The translations under genes were made by a program, and so were the position numbers. From Anaeramoeba flamelloides (Eukaryota; Metamonada; Anaeramoebidae), in the NCBI GenBank assembly GCA_027625915.1, contig JANTQA010000032.1:8804001-8868000 (forward strand): 64,000 bases of DNA, written 5' to 3'. The notes below the pieces were generated by a model that saw only the letters and a list, made by a program, of their open reading frames with translations, had not been told where the DNA came from and made no database searches. Positions 21,123-33,285 of this stretch are shown here, in pieces; positions within the stretch are counted from its first letter, which is position 1, and each line of letters begins with the position of its first letter.

Positions 21123-21697
21123 CTAAGTAAAATAAAGATTAGTTTATGTTTTAAAAAAAATGACTTTTTCTATATTGAACTTAATCTTCTTTTGGTCTAG
21201 ACAGACAAACAGAAATTTTATCGAATCTCAGTGTTTATCTTTTTAGTATTTTGTTTTAAAATGACTTGGTAAAAAATTTTGAAAAAACCATTGTTAATGT
21301 ATCTCTTGTCATCTAGAACCATCTAAATTAATGAGAGTTGGTTAAAATTACTTTTCTGAACAAAAAGAATATTTGTTTGCTTTAAAAAACTGTGGATTCA
21401 CAAGATCGGTTAAAATTTAAAATATGAAGGACTTTTTCGAAATTTTGTAAGTCGTAAAACTATTTATAGTTTGTACACTTAAATTGACAATTTAAAAATC
21501 AACATTTTATATGATCTTACCCAAAAAAAACCAAAAATTCTTTGAATTCTATAAATCTTCAACGCACAAAATCCTAAAAGTAATCTCTGAGTTTAAATTC
21601 TTATCGAAATTTTTACTTTGAAAATTTTCAAAAATCATTATTTATACGAAATGATTAGTGAACTTTTTTTTTAAATATTATTTACTTTTCTGTGAGT

Positions 21698-22070
21698 TTA
21701 TTGATATTTCTTCATATGAAATTTAGTATCCTTTGTATGATAGAAAAAAAAAAATTTATTTTTGACTAAGACATGTAAATTACACCCTAAATATTGTTGA
21801 CTATTGAATTTCCAAACATAAAATTTAAGTGTAATATAAGAGATTTTACAATTATTAATTAATGAAAATAATTTCAACAATGTTTTGATATAAATTTTTT
21901 CACTTACAGTCTTTCCAAGGCTACCGTGAATTTTTATATGAATCAAATTTTGATGCTGATATAGATTTTTAAATCTAAAGATATGAGAATAATAAAGCTC
22001 ATATTGAAAAAAAAAATTCCGAAATGAGCTGATATTCAAGAATTTTTTCTGATACAAGAAAAATTAATTT
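21698..22070 (-). mobile_element. LINE relic fragment (left arm of an inverted pair)
   Basis: The minus strand encodes LFSLINNCKISYITLKFYVW, a diverged version of LSSLINNRVIYDSTLKFLKG in the LINE relic at 13836-14255. About 105 bp (21900-22010) recur inverted at 22195-22310. The fragment lacks catalytic domains. Confidence 0.5.
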
Positions 22071-22159
22071 TCAGATCCCAAAATTGCTTCAAACCTGGAA
22101 AATCTGTTGCGATGCCACTTAAAAGTTTCTCTTGAAATACCGAAATTATTTTTGATCTT

Positions 22160-22380
22160 ATCACAAAAAAATCTTTCAAATAAGTTCATTTGTGAAAAAT
22201 TTTTTTCAATATGAGCTTTCTTATCCTCATATCCTTAGATTTAAAAATCTATATCAGCATCAAAATTAATTCATATAAAAATTCACGGTAGCCTTGGAAC
22301 AGCTGTAAGATTAATTCTTTTCATTTATTGTGAAATATCAATCTATCCTTGATATACGAAGGAAATACACAAAAAAAAAA
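22160..22380 (+). mobile_element. LINE relic fragment (right arm of the inverted pair)
   Basis: Contains CAATATGAGCTTTCTTATCC, TTAGATTTAAAAATCTATAT and ATTCACGGTAGCCTTGGAA. The same blocks are present as reverse complement at 21900-22010. It ends near a run resembling the HFLWVCPSYEK region of the LINE, with many changes. Confidence 0.5.
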
Positions 22381-22989
22381 AAATCAAATTTTCTATTAGT
22401 TTATTAATTTATATATTATTGCAAAGTTGTTTTGATTTTTTTCTATTGTATACATATTGCTATTTAATCTATTAGCAAATATACTGAATTTGAGAATGAT
22501 TGGGCATGAGGAATAACTTATATATTTTGATGAAAATTAAATTCAAATTAATGTTTGAAATATTTATGATTTTTTTCATTTTAAATAATTGTTTTATATT
22601 GTTTGTAAAAAGAATTTTTTTTATTAAAATATGAAGAAAATTTATAATAATAGTTGGACTTCAAAATACTCTTAGTTAAGAACTTTTTTAAAAGTAGAAG
22701 TTTAAGATTTCTTAAAATAGAAATGAATTTGTAAATTTTTTTTATTTTTTTTTTTGGGTTTTTTTTTGATAAAAAAAGGTTTTGGAATTTTTGTAGAAAA
22801 CAATTAATTAAAATTGTCTTGTTATATTGGGAAATATGTTTAAATTTTGCATAAACAAATCTTTTTCTTCAAAATATTAAAAAAACTAACATTTTGCAAT
22901 ATCTTAAATTTAGATAAATTGATATTCTTTGAAATAATATTTATTTGCTAAGGTATTATATTTAAACCATCAAAAAACTGAATAACATT
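22381..22989. other. AT-rich stretch, nothing recognised
   Basis: Poly-T, poly-A and diverged AT-rich DNA. No open frame of interest. Confidence 0.5.
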
Positions 22990-23300
22990 ATAACCTTTAT
23001 ATATATTCATTAAATCTATATTTCCTTTTTTGAGTATCTTTTCGAAGTATACTATTGGGAAGGTTAAATATTTCTTCAAAACTTGAATAAATCTTTTTGA
23101 ACTATCATTGTTATCTATCAGGTCACTTCCGATGAATACCTTCTTTCTATCAGTTTTTTACTCCTCCTTTCAGGATATGGATAATTTATAATTTGGTCAT
23201 GTAAATGATATAATATTTTAATAATTTTTCTTTTTCTCTTTTTTATGGCGTAAATTTTCTTTGATTACTCCTTTCTCACAATAAATAAATAAATAAATAA
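22990..23300 (-). mobile_element. LINE 3' tail relic
   Basis: Carries TTTTACTCCTCCTTTCAGGA, TTTGGTCATGTAAATGATA and TTACTCCTTTCTCACAATAA in the order of the LINE tail at 13435-13860 and 48240-48370. It is a 3'-end-only fragment. Confidence 0.5.
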
Positions 23301-23469
23301 CAGAGAATACTTTCATAGTTTAGATCGGGGTTGGGGGTGATTTAAAACTAAAAATGAAATGGTGAAATTATAAACTTTATGTCAATCAAAGGAAAACAAT
23401 ATTAATTTCAAATATCAAATATTTTTTATAAATGAAATTTTAAGATTAAATTGAAAAAAAGTAGAATAA

Positions 23470-24110
23470 TAAGCCTAAAAAATAGTTGATATCCATCTGA
23501 AAGAAAAAAATAGTCCATTACACTTTTAATACACAAAATATTAACAAAATTTAGAGCACAAAATAAATCTGGAATTAAAGCACATAATTCAAAATCTAGC
23601 AAAATATAATGTGTAAATAACAATTCAAAAAATGTACTTTAATTTGAGATTTATTTTGCTTTAAATTTTGTTGATATTTTGTATCTTAAAGGTGAAACTG
23701 ATGGTAATTGATCAATTTATTTTTTTAAAAATTTCAATACACAAATTTTTTTGGGACATATTGAGAAAAATAACAATGTTTATTATAATCTTCAACTGAA
23801 GATACTATTAAAATTTCAGTAGAAATAAATATAATTTCTCTGGAATCATTTTTACATGTTACCAATAACCGTAGAATAACATGTTTTTATAAATTTACTT
23901 TAGATCTGGCAATAAAAAACAAATTTAAATATATTTTAGCCATTAAAAAAATATCGAAAAAAAAAAAATTTGAAAAAAATGTGAAAAAATTATTCCAATT
24001 TTGGAATTTCCAAAATTTAATATTTCCTTCTAATATCTGTTCAAAACCTTTAAAAGCATGCTTTACATATTATAACTGGACTCCACTGACTGTAAAATGG
24101 TTTCCTACTT
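23470..24110. repeat. Dispersed repeat family R, copy 3, split by a MITE A
   Basis: Starts AATAGTTGATATCCATCTGA. It is interrupted at 23511-23705 by a degenerate MITE A, resumes with ATTGAGAAAAATAACAATGT and TTTTGGAATTTCC, and ends at AAAATGGTTTCC. Non-coding. Confidence 0.5.
23511..23705. mobile_element. MITE family A, degenerate copy nested in repeat R
   Basis: Left end GTCCATTACACTTTTAATAC and right end GTATCTTAAAGGTGAAACTG are diverged versions of the family A ends, with TA nearby on both sides. Internal blocks ACAAAATTTAGAGCACAAAA and ATTTTGCTTTAAATTTTGT still pair. Confidence 0.5.
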
Positions 24111-25139
24111 TTTGTTAAAAAAATAAAATGAACAAAAAAAGTTATCAAAGAGAATCCATTAAAATAACAAAAAAAAAAAAATTCAAATTATCTGAATGAT
24201 AGTTATCAGCTATTAAATTATCTCAATATTAAAAATTCAAATATGAAAATATAAACTTCTTTTTTTTTTTTTTATTCATAAATACTTGAATTTCTTAAAT
24301 TTGAAAAAAATATTTTGGTCTCATTTAAAATTAATTTTTAATATACACTTTGCTTTTACAACATCGATAAATTGATAAATTAATGTATTTCAAATTTGTT
24401 AAATTTAGGTTTTTAAAATTATAAAAAAAAAAAAATTCAAAATAATCGAAAGAAAAAAAGAATAAAAAATTGTTTCAAAACTACTGTAATTTAAATCAAA
24501 TTAAAAAAATCTAATCTTTATCTAAATTTTTATTAATTATGTATTCTCTTGAAAACTTTTTTTATTATTTTTGTTTTTTCAACAATAAGAAGTACAATTT
24601 CACAGCATCATTTGAAGTAATCTACAAATTTGGGTATGGAGTTAATAAACAACCATACATAGATACCTGTACAAAAAAAAAGAAAAAGAAAAGATAACAA
24701 GAAAATATATTTACTTTAGCAAACCCATTATTTTCTGATCTACATAATTTTTATCACATATCTTAAAAATAATTATATATATAAATATTGTTTAATCACC
24801 TTGTAATTATTTTTAATTGTATTTATTTGAAACCAAAATCATTAACATTCTATCCCTAATTGAATAAGGAGATAACAAAATGATTAAAGAATTTATGATT
24901 TCTAGCTTATTGAAAATATTGTGGATTTTTCGAGTTATGGTGATAAAAATAGTATTATTTTGGTACCTGAGATAAATATTTTCCTTTCTACAAGGGAAAA
25001 TAATTTTCTTGTAAATAAACTCTTTGAGACATCTTTTTTTTGTAAAACTTTTATAAATTAGCCTTTCAGTTATCAAAAAAAACCCAGTACCCAATGATTA
25101 TATACCCAATTTTGAAAGTAGACTCATGTTTGTTTTTTT
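24111..25139. other. AT-rich stretch with one unconvincing frame
   Basis: Poly-A/T rich. A minus-strand open frame at 24813-25094 (FLITERLIYKSFTKKRCLKE and onward) has slightly protein-like composition but no domain, splice context or homologue that I recognise. It may be an exon relic. Confidence 0.35.
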
Positions 25140-25480
25140 TTGTTCCAAGGCAACATCCAATCGACAACCAAATAGAACACCTAAGTTAAAATCAATTTTG
25201 AAAGTAAACCACTTGATATTTTCAGTAAATTATAAATTATTAATGCAATTTGTTTCAAATTTTACATAATAAACTCAATTTTTTTGAAATTGTTCTTTGT
25301 TTTTTTGATGATAAAAATCAATAAAAATTTTTATGTTTGTCGAGATAAATTTTGCAATTTGATCTTTATTTTTTAGAATCTCTTTTTAATAATCATAGAA
25401 CTTTAAGAAACCTAATACCATCTTTATTTTTTTTATTTTGTCGATTTCCTTGTCAATTTATTGTTAGGTTTTCGATCAAA
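25140..25480. repeat. Dispersed repeat family C, copy 2
   Basis: Shares CACCTAAGTTAAAATCAATTT, a TTGATATTTTCAGTAAA block, a TTTTGCAATTTGATCTTTAT block, a TAGAACTTTAAGA block and a TTTATTGTTAGGTTT block with 1680-2030 and 56250-57060. Confidence 0.45.
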
Positions 25481-25827
25481 AAAGAAACACAAACCTTTTT
25501 TTGATAATCCAGTTTACAAAGATTACATGGGTTATTTAAACTTCAGGAGATAAAATCAATGTATATTCTATTTCTATTGTTTTACAAGGTTTTTTATTTA
25601 GAAAACTAGCTACACATTGCTGAGAAAACAATTTATTTGTTTTTAAAATTTATTTAGAAAACAAGTTTTTGAGAATTAAATGAGAAAAAATTTATACTTT
25701 CTTTCCCATTTTTTTAAAACAAAAAGAGTATTAAAAGCATAAGTCATTTATTTGTTCTCTCTTTTTAAACTTTTTTTCTTTTTTTATTGTAGAAATTTGA
25801 TATTTAGATGATTAGGGAGAATTCAAA

Positions 25828-25998
25828 ATGGAAAAAATTGAAATGAAAAAAGAAAATGGTTTGGAATTTTATCCCTTTAAATTTTTATTATCAGTTAGAT
25901 ATGAACTCAATTCTTTTTCCAAAAGAGAACATGTTATCTTTGAATCAGTTTCAATTGAAAAAGAGCTTCAGAATTTCCAAACAGTTATGCTTGAATAA
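25828..25998 (+). CDS. Small open frame of 56 codons upstream of TOR
   Basis: ATG to TAA encodes MEKIEMKKENGLEFYPFKFL, then LSVRYELNSFSKREHVIFES and a short Glu-rich end. The composition is more protein-like than neighbouring frames. It sits 278 bp before the TOR start on the same strand, after an acceptor-like TTTTTATTGTAG. It could be a short gene, a last exon of something upstream, or an upstream frame in the TOR leader. No domain is recognised. Confidence 0.25.
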   Translation: MEKIEMKKENGLEFYPFKFLLSVRYELNSFSKREHVIFESVSIEKELQNFQTVMLE

Positions 25999-26230
25999 AC
26001 AGATAGATTTTTTACTGACTTTTTAACAATTCAAATTAAAACTCTTCTCCAAAACTAAAACTAATTCTAAGAACCAAAATCAACAAAGAACCAAAATCAA
26101 TCAAGAAAAAAACAAGATAAATCTTAGTAATCAATTTGTACAAAATATTTTTCAAATTCATCATTCATTTTTTCAATAAAATCCCCTTCCCAAAAAAAAA
26201 AAAACAAACCACACCAAACCAAATAAAGGG

Positions 26231-26237
26231 GTATAAA
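26231..26237 (+). promoter_or_regulatory. TATA-like box before TOR
   Basis: TATAAAA in GGGGTATAAAAACAAACC, about 40 bp before the TOR ATG at 26276. It stands out because it follows a G run in otherwise A/T-only DNA. Position only; no functional evidence. Confidence 0.25.
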
Positions 26238-26275
26238 AACAAACCTATTTCTTGTTTTATTCTCGTTTTTAAAAA

Positions 26276-29200
26276 ATGGATGGCCAAATGAAAGAAGTCA
26301 AGCGTTTTTTGGAGTTGTTAAAAAGTAAGCAGAACAAAGTTCGAATTCAATCATCACAACAACTTCAAAATTATTTAATTTCAAGGTGTCGTATTCTGAA
26401 TCAAAACGAAAGAGAGGAATTTCTCTCGTTTGTGAAGACAAACTTGTTTACATTGATCCAGTCTGACGAAACACATGCCAAATTGGGTGGCATTATGGCG
26501 TACGATCGGCTAATTTCTGCTGGTCTTGAAGACAACACAAAGAACATCATTCGCTTAGCAAATTATTTGCGTAATGTGTTGACCATTCCAGACCGCAGGG
26601 TGATTCAAATCACAACTGTGGTGCTTGCAAACCTCTTGAAGCAGTCAATAACCTTGTCGGTTGAATTTGTTGCCCAGCAAATTAAACGTGCAATTGAAAG
26701 TCTCGATGAAAAGCGCTCAACACTCAACATATACGCAGGTATTATGACCTTTAAACAATTTGCCATTACAGTCCCGAACTCTGTCAAGGTACACATCTTT
26801 GAGTTCTTGCAGAATTCTTGGGTCGGCGTTTCTTCAGAGTCGTGTGAGGTACGCGAACAAGCAACACAGACAATAGGTATTTGCTTGGAATTACTTGCCA
26901 AGGAAGAAGGTGATAAAAAATGGAGAATGGGGAGAAGAGCGGTGAATGAAGCTCTTTATAAAAAGGCCAAGATGGTAATTTAATTTTTTCGAATTTTCTT
27001 TTTATTTTGAAACTTTCTTTTGAAACAACCACCAAAAAAATACATCCTCTTTCTTTGTCTGTAAGCACAAAAATTATGTCATTTTAATAAATACCTATTT
27101 TTCGCTTTCTTTCATAAACAAGCCTCACCAAAGCAAACCTACTTATAATTATACCACCACATAAATTCCTGAGAATGAAACAAATAAAAAGGTTTGTTGG
27201 TTTAAGAGACTAACAACTCTTAGTGATTTATTTTTTTTTCCCAAAGGTAATAGAGTACTTATTTTGACAACGATCCAATTAAACTTGATAATCAAATCCC
27301 TTTAACAACTTTAGAGAACTGAATTATCATTTTTAAAAAAAGTTCATTTTTACCAATAAATTTTCGTAAAAAGATCTTGATCCCTTTTTGTTTGGCTTTT
27401 TCTATTTAAAAAAGAAAAAGAAAAATTTGCAAAAACCTTTTTATTTTTATGATTCCTCACTTTAAGTAATTTTTAATAGCTTGTATGAACAAATAATTTT
27501 TAAAATCTAATCTTACCATTCTGGAAAAAAATTGTCAAATCGATTTTAATTGTAAGTCGGTTGTGTAAAGAAAATTTTTCAATTATTTTTTTGAACTTAT
27601 TGTTCACTGATCAATGAAGATATATGAAATTGAAATTGCCCAAACTTGACTAATGCCTATTGTTAAAATCTTAGAGCCAATTTCACATGAATGGAAAAAG
27701 CATAGCATCAAAAAATCCCAAAAATTCAATTTTACTAATGTTTACAATTAAATCTCAAAATTTGGGAAAATTCGACAATGCTTTTATTTTGGTTTTATGT
27801 GATGTTTTGAATTCTATTTTGATTACAATTAACCAATCTAATTTTTGGGATTAGTTTTTGTTTTAAAATGAAGCAAAAATAGACATTAAAAAATAAAAGA
27901 AAATTAGAACATTTACAACTGTTTTACAATTCAAACAGATTTGACAATTTTTTTCCAGAATGACTATTTTAAAAATAGAAAAAAAATTAATCAAATATTG
28001 AATAATTGAATTAAGTTTTTAATACTTCTAATGTCTGTGTTTACTCACTCTTTGAACTGGAAGTTACGGATTTAGTCACTTCTAAATCCCCTCTTTCACA
28101 AAGATAATGTGTTTTAAGCACTTAAATCCTTAACAATAAACCAAATATTGATTTTATGAAGATCAGAAAAACTTGATATTTTATTTTCAATAATTCATTA
28201 AATTTTGTTGAATTTAAATGACGATGGAATCTTTTTTTATTAATGTTTTCGAGTATAAATCATCAACTTTTTTTATTTAAAGAAGCTATACGATAACATT
28301 TATTTCTTTTTTTTTTTTGCTTTTACTGATATTTGAAATTAAATTGTATATATTTTTGTCTCGTTATCATTTTTTTCAATTCTTCAGAATCTGTCATTTA
28401 ATAATCCTGGCAAACCAAAATATTGCCACAAAAAAGAATCAAACAATAAACAAAGTGAGACCACAAATTTCAATCTATTTCTTGGAAATTTATTAGTAAA
28501 AAAGGAAAATGAAAAAGGAAAACGAAAAAGGAAAATGAAAGTGAAAATTTTTGACCATCTTTTCTTCAAATACCAGTATTATAATTATTAATTGCAAATA
28601 CTTTTCATTTGTTTGAAAATATTTCAAAATTTGACAAATAATAGAAAAAATCTCGGGATACATTTTCATCTTTGGGTTATTGCTAACTCCACTGAAATAA
28701 TTAAAACTGTGATATTAATTATTGAGTGGAAATAATCAAATTAAAAAGTATTTCATTAGGTTAAGTTGAATTAACCAGGTTTAAAAAAAGTTTATTGGTA
28801 AATATTTTTATTTTAATGGTTTGGTGGTTTTTTCTCATATTTTTTTGTTCAAGAAAAATTGAAAAAATTGATTTGAAATGTAACTCTTTAAATAAACAAA
28901 TTATATTTTTCAAGTTTAAAATACTGATTGTATTTTTTTTGAAATAAAGTAAGATTTTTATCCAGAGTTATTTCAAAACTAAGTGGTTTTATTTTTAAAG
29001 TTTATTTTTGTACACTTCCTTCACAGTCAATTTGATTTCTTTCTCCTTTCAAAGGAAATATTTTTTTTAGAAATAGTTTGGAAATATGTTTGAATTTAGA
29101 ACTATCCAAAAATGATTAAAATGAATAAACTTTTAAAAAATAATAGTTCATTTTGGAAAGGATGTATTTTGTATTATTTTTTTCTTTTAATTTGTCAATC

Positions 29201-32200
29201 CCTAACGCAAATATAATTTATTAATTGAAGGTCTAGGAAAACAATTGATAATGTTGATTTTTTAGTTCAAATTAGCAAAAAAATTTAAGTTCATGTGAAT
29301 GTAAATGATGCAGTGGTAAACAAATCTTAGATCACAATAATCCAAGAATATACATTATTAGTATTGTAGAAAATATTTGAAAAAGAAATCCAAGTAATTT
29401 ATTAGATATACAATAAATGTGATATCTATTTACAAAGACTGTTTTGCTCAGGTTTATTTTCTGAAAACTCCAATTATTGAAAAAAAATCAAGAGACTTGA
29501 AAAAAAACATTTATTTTTATTTTCATTTTTTATTTTAGCTTTTTATCATTGTTCTGATTCGTCCACCAATGGGGTTATTAGTGGTTACCTAGTTGGTGGG
29601 TGGTTTGTTATATTACCAAAATTGTAAAAAAGTAATTTTTTCCAAAATTTGGCAATCCTATCTGGAATTACATATAACCGAATAAAATAAACGCTGAATA
29701 ATTATTATTTGATTTTAAAAATGAAAAATTTTTTTTTATCTTTTGTTATGAAATAGAGTTTAGCAAAAAAACGTTTTTAAAATTTATTTTGTTATTATTA
29801 ATCTTTTTTCTATTTTACAAATCAAAATTAAAAAATAAACAATAAACAATAAAAAACAAAAAATAAAAAATAAAAAATAAAAAATAAAAAAAAAAATTTA
29901 AAGGGTTTAATAACAAATAATTTAATTTCCATTCATGGCTCTATGTTAGTATTTGGACAATTACTTCAATACCAGAGTGATTTTATGCATGGTAAATATG
30001 AAGAAGTTTGCGAATTATTTTTTCGGCATTCAAATACAAAGCAAAGCATTCTACTTAAAACATTAATCAACATTTTACCCTCTTTAGCGAAATTATCAAA
30101 AGTAATGTTTGCGAAAAAGTATTTATCAAGAACAATAAAAATTTTTGAATTTTATTTGAAAAAGGATTTAAAAAAAGAAACCAATGAGCAAAAAACAAGA
30201 AAGTTTATCTTTGATTGTTTGGAATGGTTAATCGTATCCTTGGATGTTCATATCAAGCCACATTTAAATTTTATTCTAGAATCTGTGTCGCTGTCGTTAA
30301 ATATTAAAAAAAAAAAAAAATATTGCATCCATTCCATGTGCTGTATCTCAAGGTTAAGTCAAATCTTTCATTCTGAATTGATTGAATATTTAGAAAAAAC
30401 AAACATTATTGGCATTTTTTTTGAGACTGGGCTCTCCAAAATCTTGACAAGGATCTTGATCGAAATAAGTCAAAACATCCCCGAAATTTTTAATGAAATC
30501 CAAGAGGCGCTATTAATTCTATTATTAGAAATCCTATCGATCCCAAACGGGGAAAGCAAGCAGGTTTATTCTGCATTTTATGAATTGGGGATTTTAAATT
30601 CTGAGCAAAATCAGACACATCGGACAACATCCAAACAAATAATCGTTGCATTGCAAATTTTCCGCAGCTTTCCATTTAAGAAGATCAATTTATTACAAAT
30701 TTTGAGTGAATATTTGATTCCCTATGTTGAATATGAAAATCTTAAAGTTAAAAAGGAGGCAATTTTGACTTGCTCCAAAATCCTATTAATTTGTTTGAGA
30801 AAAAAGAAAAAAAAAAAGCGGGTACAATTCTATAAGAATATTAATTTTTCATTGTCTGAGCAGGTCACGAACAACTCAAAAATCAAAAATCAAATTTCAA
30901 CGTTTCTCTTAAGCAAAATATTAAATCAATTATTATTATTGGCCGTCACTGATCCCGATCCCATTATTAGGCTAACTGTTATTAACTCGTTTACTAAAGA
31001 TTTTGATTTATATTTTTGCCAAATTGAATCATTAAAAATGCTTTCTGCAATGCTAAATGATGAAATATTTGAGATCAAATATTTAGTCATTACCATATTT
31101 GGTCGTTTATTTGATTTAGATCCTGGCAATGTTTTCCCCATTTTGGCAAATAAATTAATCCAAATATTATTAATTTTGAAGTCTACGCATAATCTGGTTA
31201 CCAATGAAGAATTTACACACCTGTTGTCTCATTTAATTAAATGCGCACCAAAGGTCATTTTGCCCTATTGCAATGGGCTAATGGAATTAATCATCCCCTA
31301 TCTTATGCCCGTGAAGGACGAAAGCGAATTAAGGGCGCAAATTTCTACTCACGTCCTATGCTCAATCGGCGAATTGTTTGAAATCGGTGGCAAAAAAATG
31401 TCCATTTATGTTTCAAAGGTTCTGCCACTGATCATTGAATCCCTGCAGAATCATCATTTTCCTATCAGAAGGAAGATCGCGTTGCATACACTGGGGCAAT
31501 TGGTTCGATCCACTTCGTTTGTCATTGAGCCATATAACCAGTATCCCAATTTGTTAAATGATTTATTAAAAATTTATACAAGTGTAGATAAATGGAAGCT
31601 GAAAAGAGAAGTGCTTATTGTTATTGGCGTATTGGGTGCATTGGATCCCTACAGGCACAAAAGGAATTTGATAAAATTTAATTTAAATACTGACGACGAT
31701 ATCATTAAATTTTTAAATAACGAGCAAAATGATAGCAATTTTCAGCAAAAGCAACAGCAACAGAAGCAACAGCAACAGAAGAAACAACAGCTACTTCAGC
31801 AAAACCCACAGCAATTGGATCCAATTGACCAACAAGATTTCAAATCCCTCCGAAAGGAATCCGAATTAAACAGAATCCTGAGTCCAAACACATCCCTGGC
31901 AAATTATAACTTTCATAATAATAGCCTCAAAGAGAACAATGGCATCTTTGGAAGTTCCACGGGTAGTAGAACTAATAATAGTATTGGGAAGGGATTTAAT
32001 AAAATTGGGCTAGGATTAAATTTCGGGGGCATTCTATACACACAAACTGATCAAAATCTATTCATGACATCAAATAGCTTTCGATCAAATTTAATATCCA
32101 AAATTAGATCTGAAAGGAAGTTGCAAATAATTACCTTGAAAAAAATGAATTCCTCCCTTCCCAATTCCTTATCGCCATCTAATAATTCGAATAATGGCAG

Positions 32201-33253
32201 TAGTAGTAATAATAATTTTAGCTCTTCATTTGAAGAATCTAATCAAAAAATTGATCAGTATTTGGAATCACTAGAAATTAGCACAATAATTCCAGAAATG
32301 GGAGAATCCCTAGAAGATAGCTATTATCCAAAAATTACGATCAATGCATTAGCAAAGATCTTGAATGATCCAAAATTAAATTCCTTGCACGGGATGGTTG
32401 TTGATTCGATCATATTAATTTTCACCAACATTGGGCTCAAGAGTATTGAATTTTTGAAAAAAATCATGCCCATATATTTTAGGGTTTTAAGAACTAGCAA
32501 CGAGAAATTGCAAAGCTTTATGTTTTTAAAATTAACGATCTTAATCAAGATTATTAAATATAATATCCGGCCATACCTGGATGAAATTTTCCACTTAATC
32601 CAAGAATTTTGGATTGACTCACACCTGGAGCATATCTTTTCCATCATCGAAGAATTATTTAAAAATTTGAAAACAGAATTCTTGCCTTATTTCCATGTTT
32701 TATTGCCAATGATCATCGAAGAATTGTTGTTAAGTAATACAACGGCTCTACAGACAAAGATCTTAGATTCACTAAAACTATTTGGTGCCAATTTGGAAAA
32801 CCATCTGCATTTGGTGGTTCCAATCATAATGAAACTCTTTGAATTAACCAAGCCCGAAAGCAATTTGAAATTACAAATTTTGGATACCATTATTCAATTG
32901 TCCACAAAACTAGATTTTAGTCACTACAAATCAATTATTTTCCATCCATTGATCAGAGAGTTGAATAATAACAACTTGGAATTAAGATGGAAAATCCTGT
33001 GCTTATTTAGGAGATTAATCGTGCATTTTGGCTCTGATTTTTTACTTTTCATACCAAGGATCATGAGGGCAATTGATCAAAACCAAATCGAAGCACCCAG
33101 ACTAAAGAATTTAATCAAGAAATTGATGTTAAACGAGCCAATAGAAATGCTCAAAGAAGACGACGAAGAAAATGATAATAGTGGGAACAAAAAGTCCAAT
33201 TGTTTACCAAATAAATACAATTACAATCAAAAGAAACAATCGCCATATACTTC

Positions 33254-33285
<32 letters not shown>

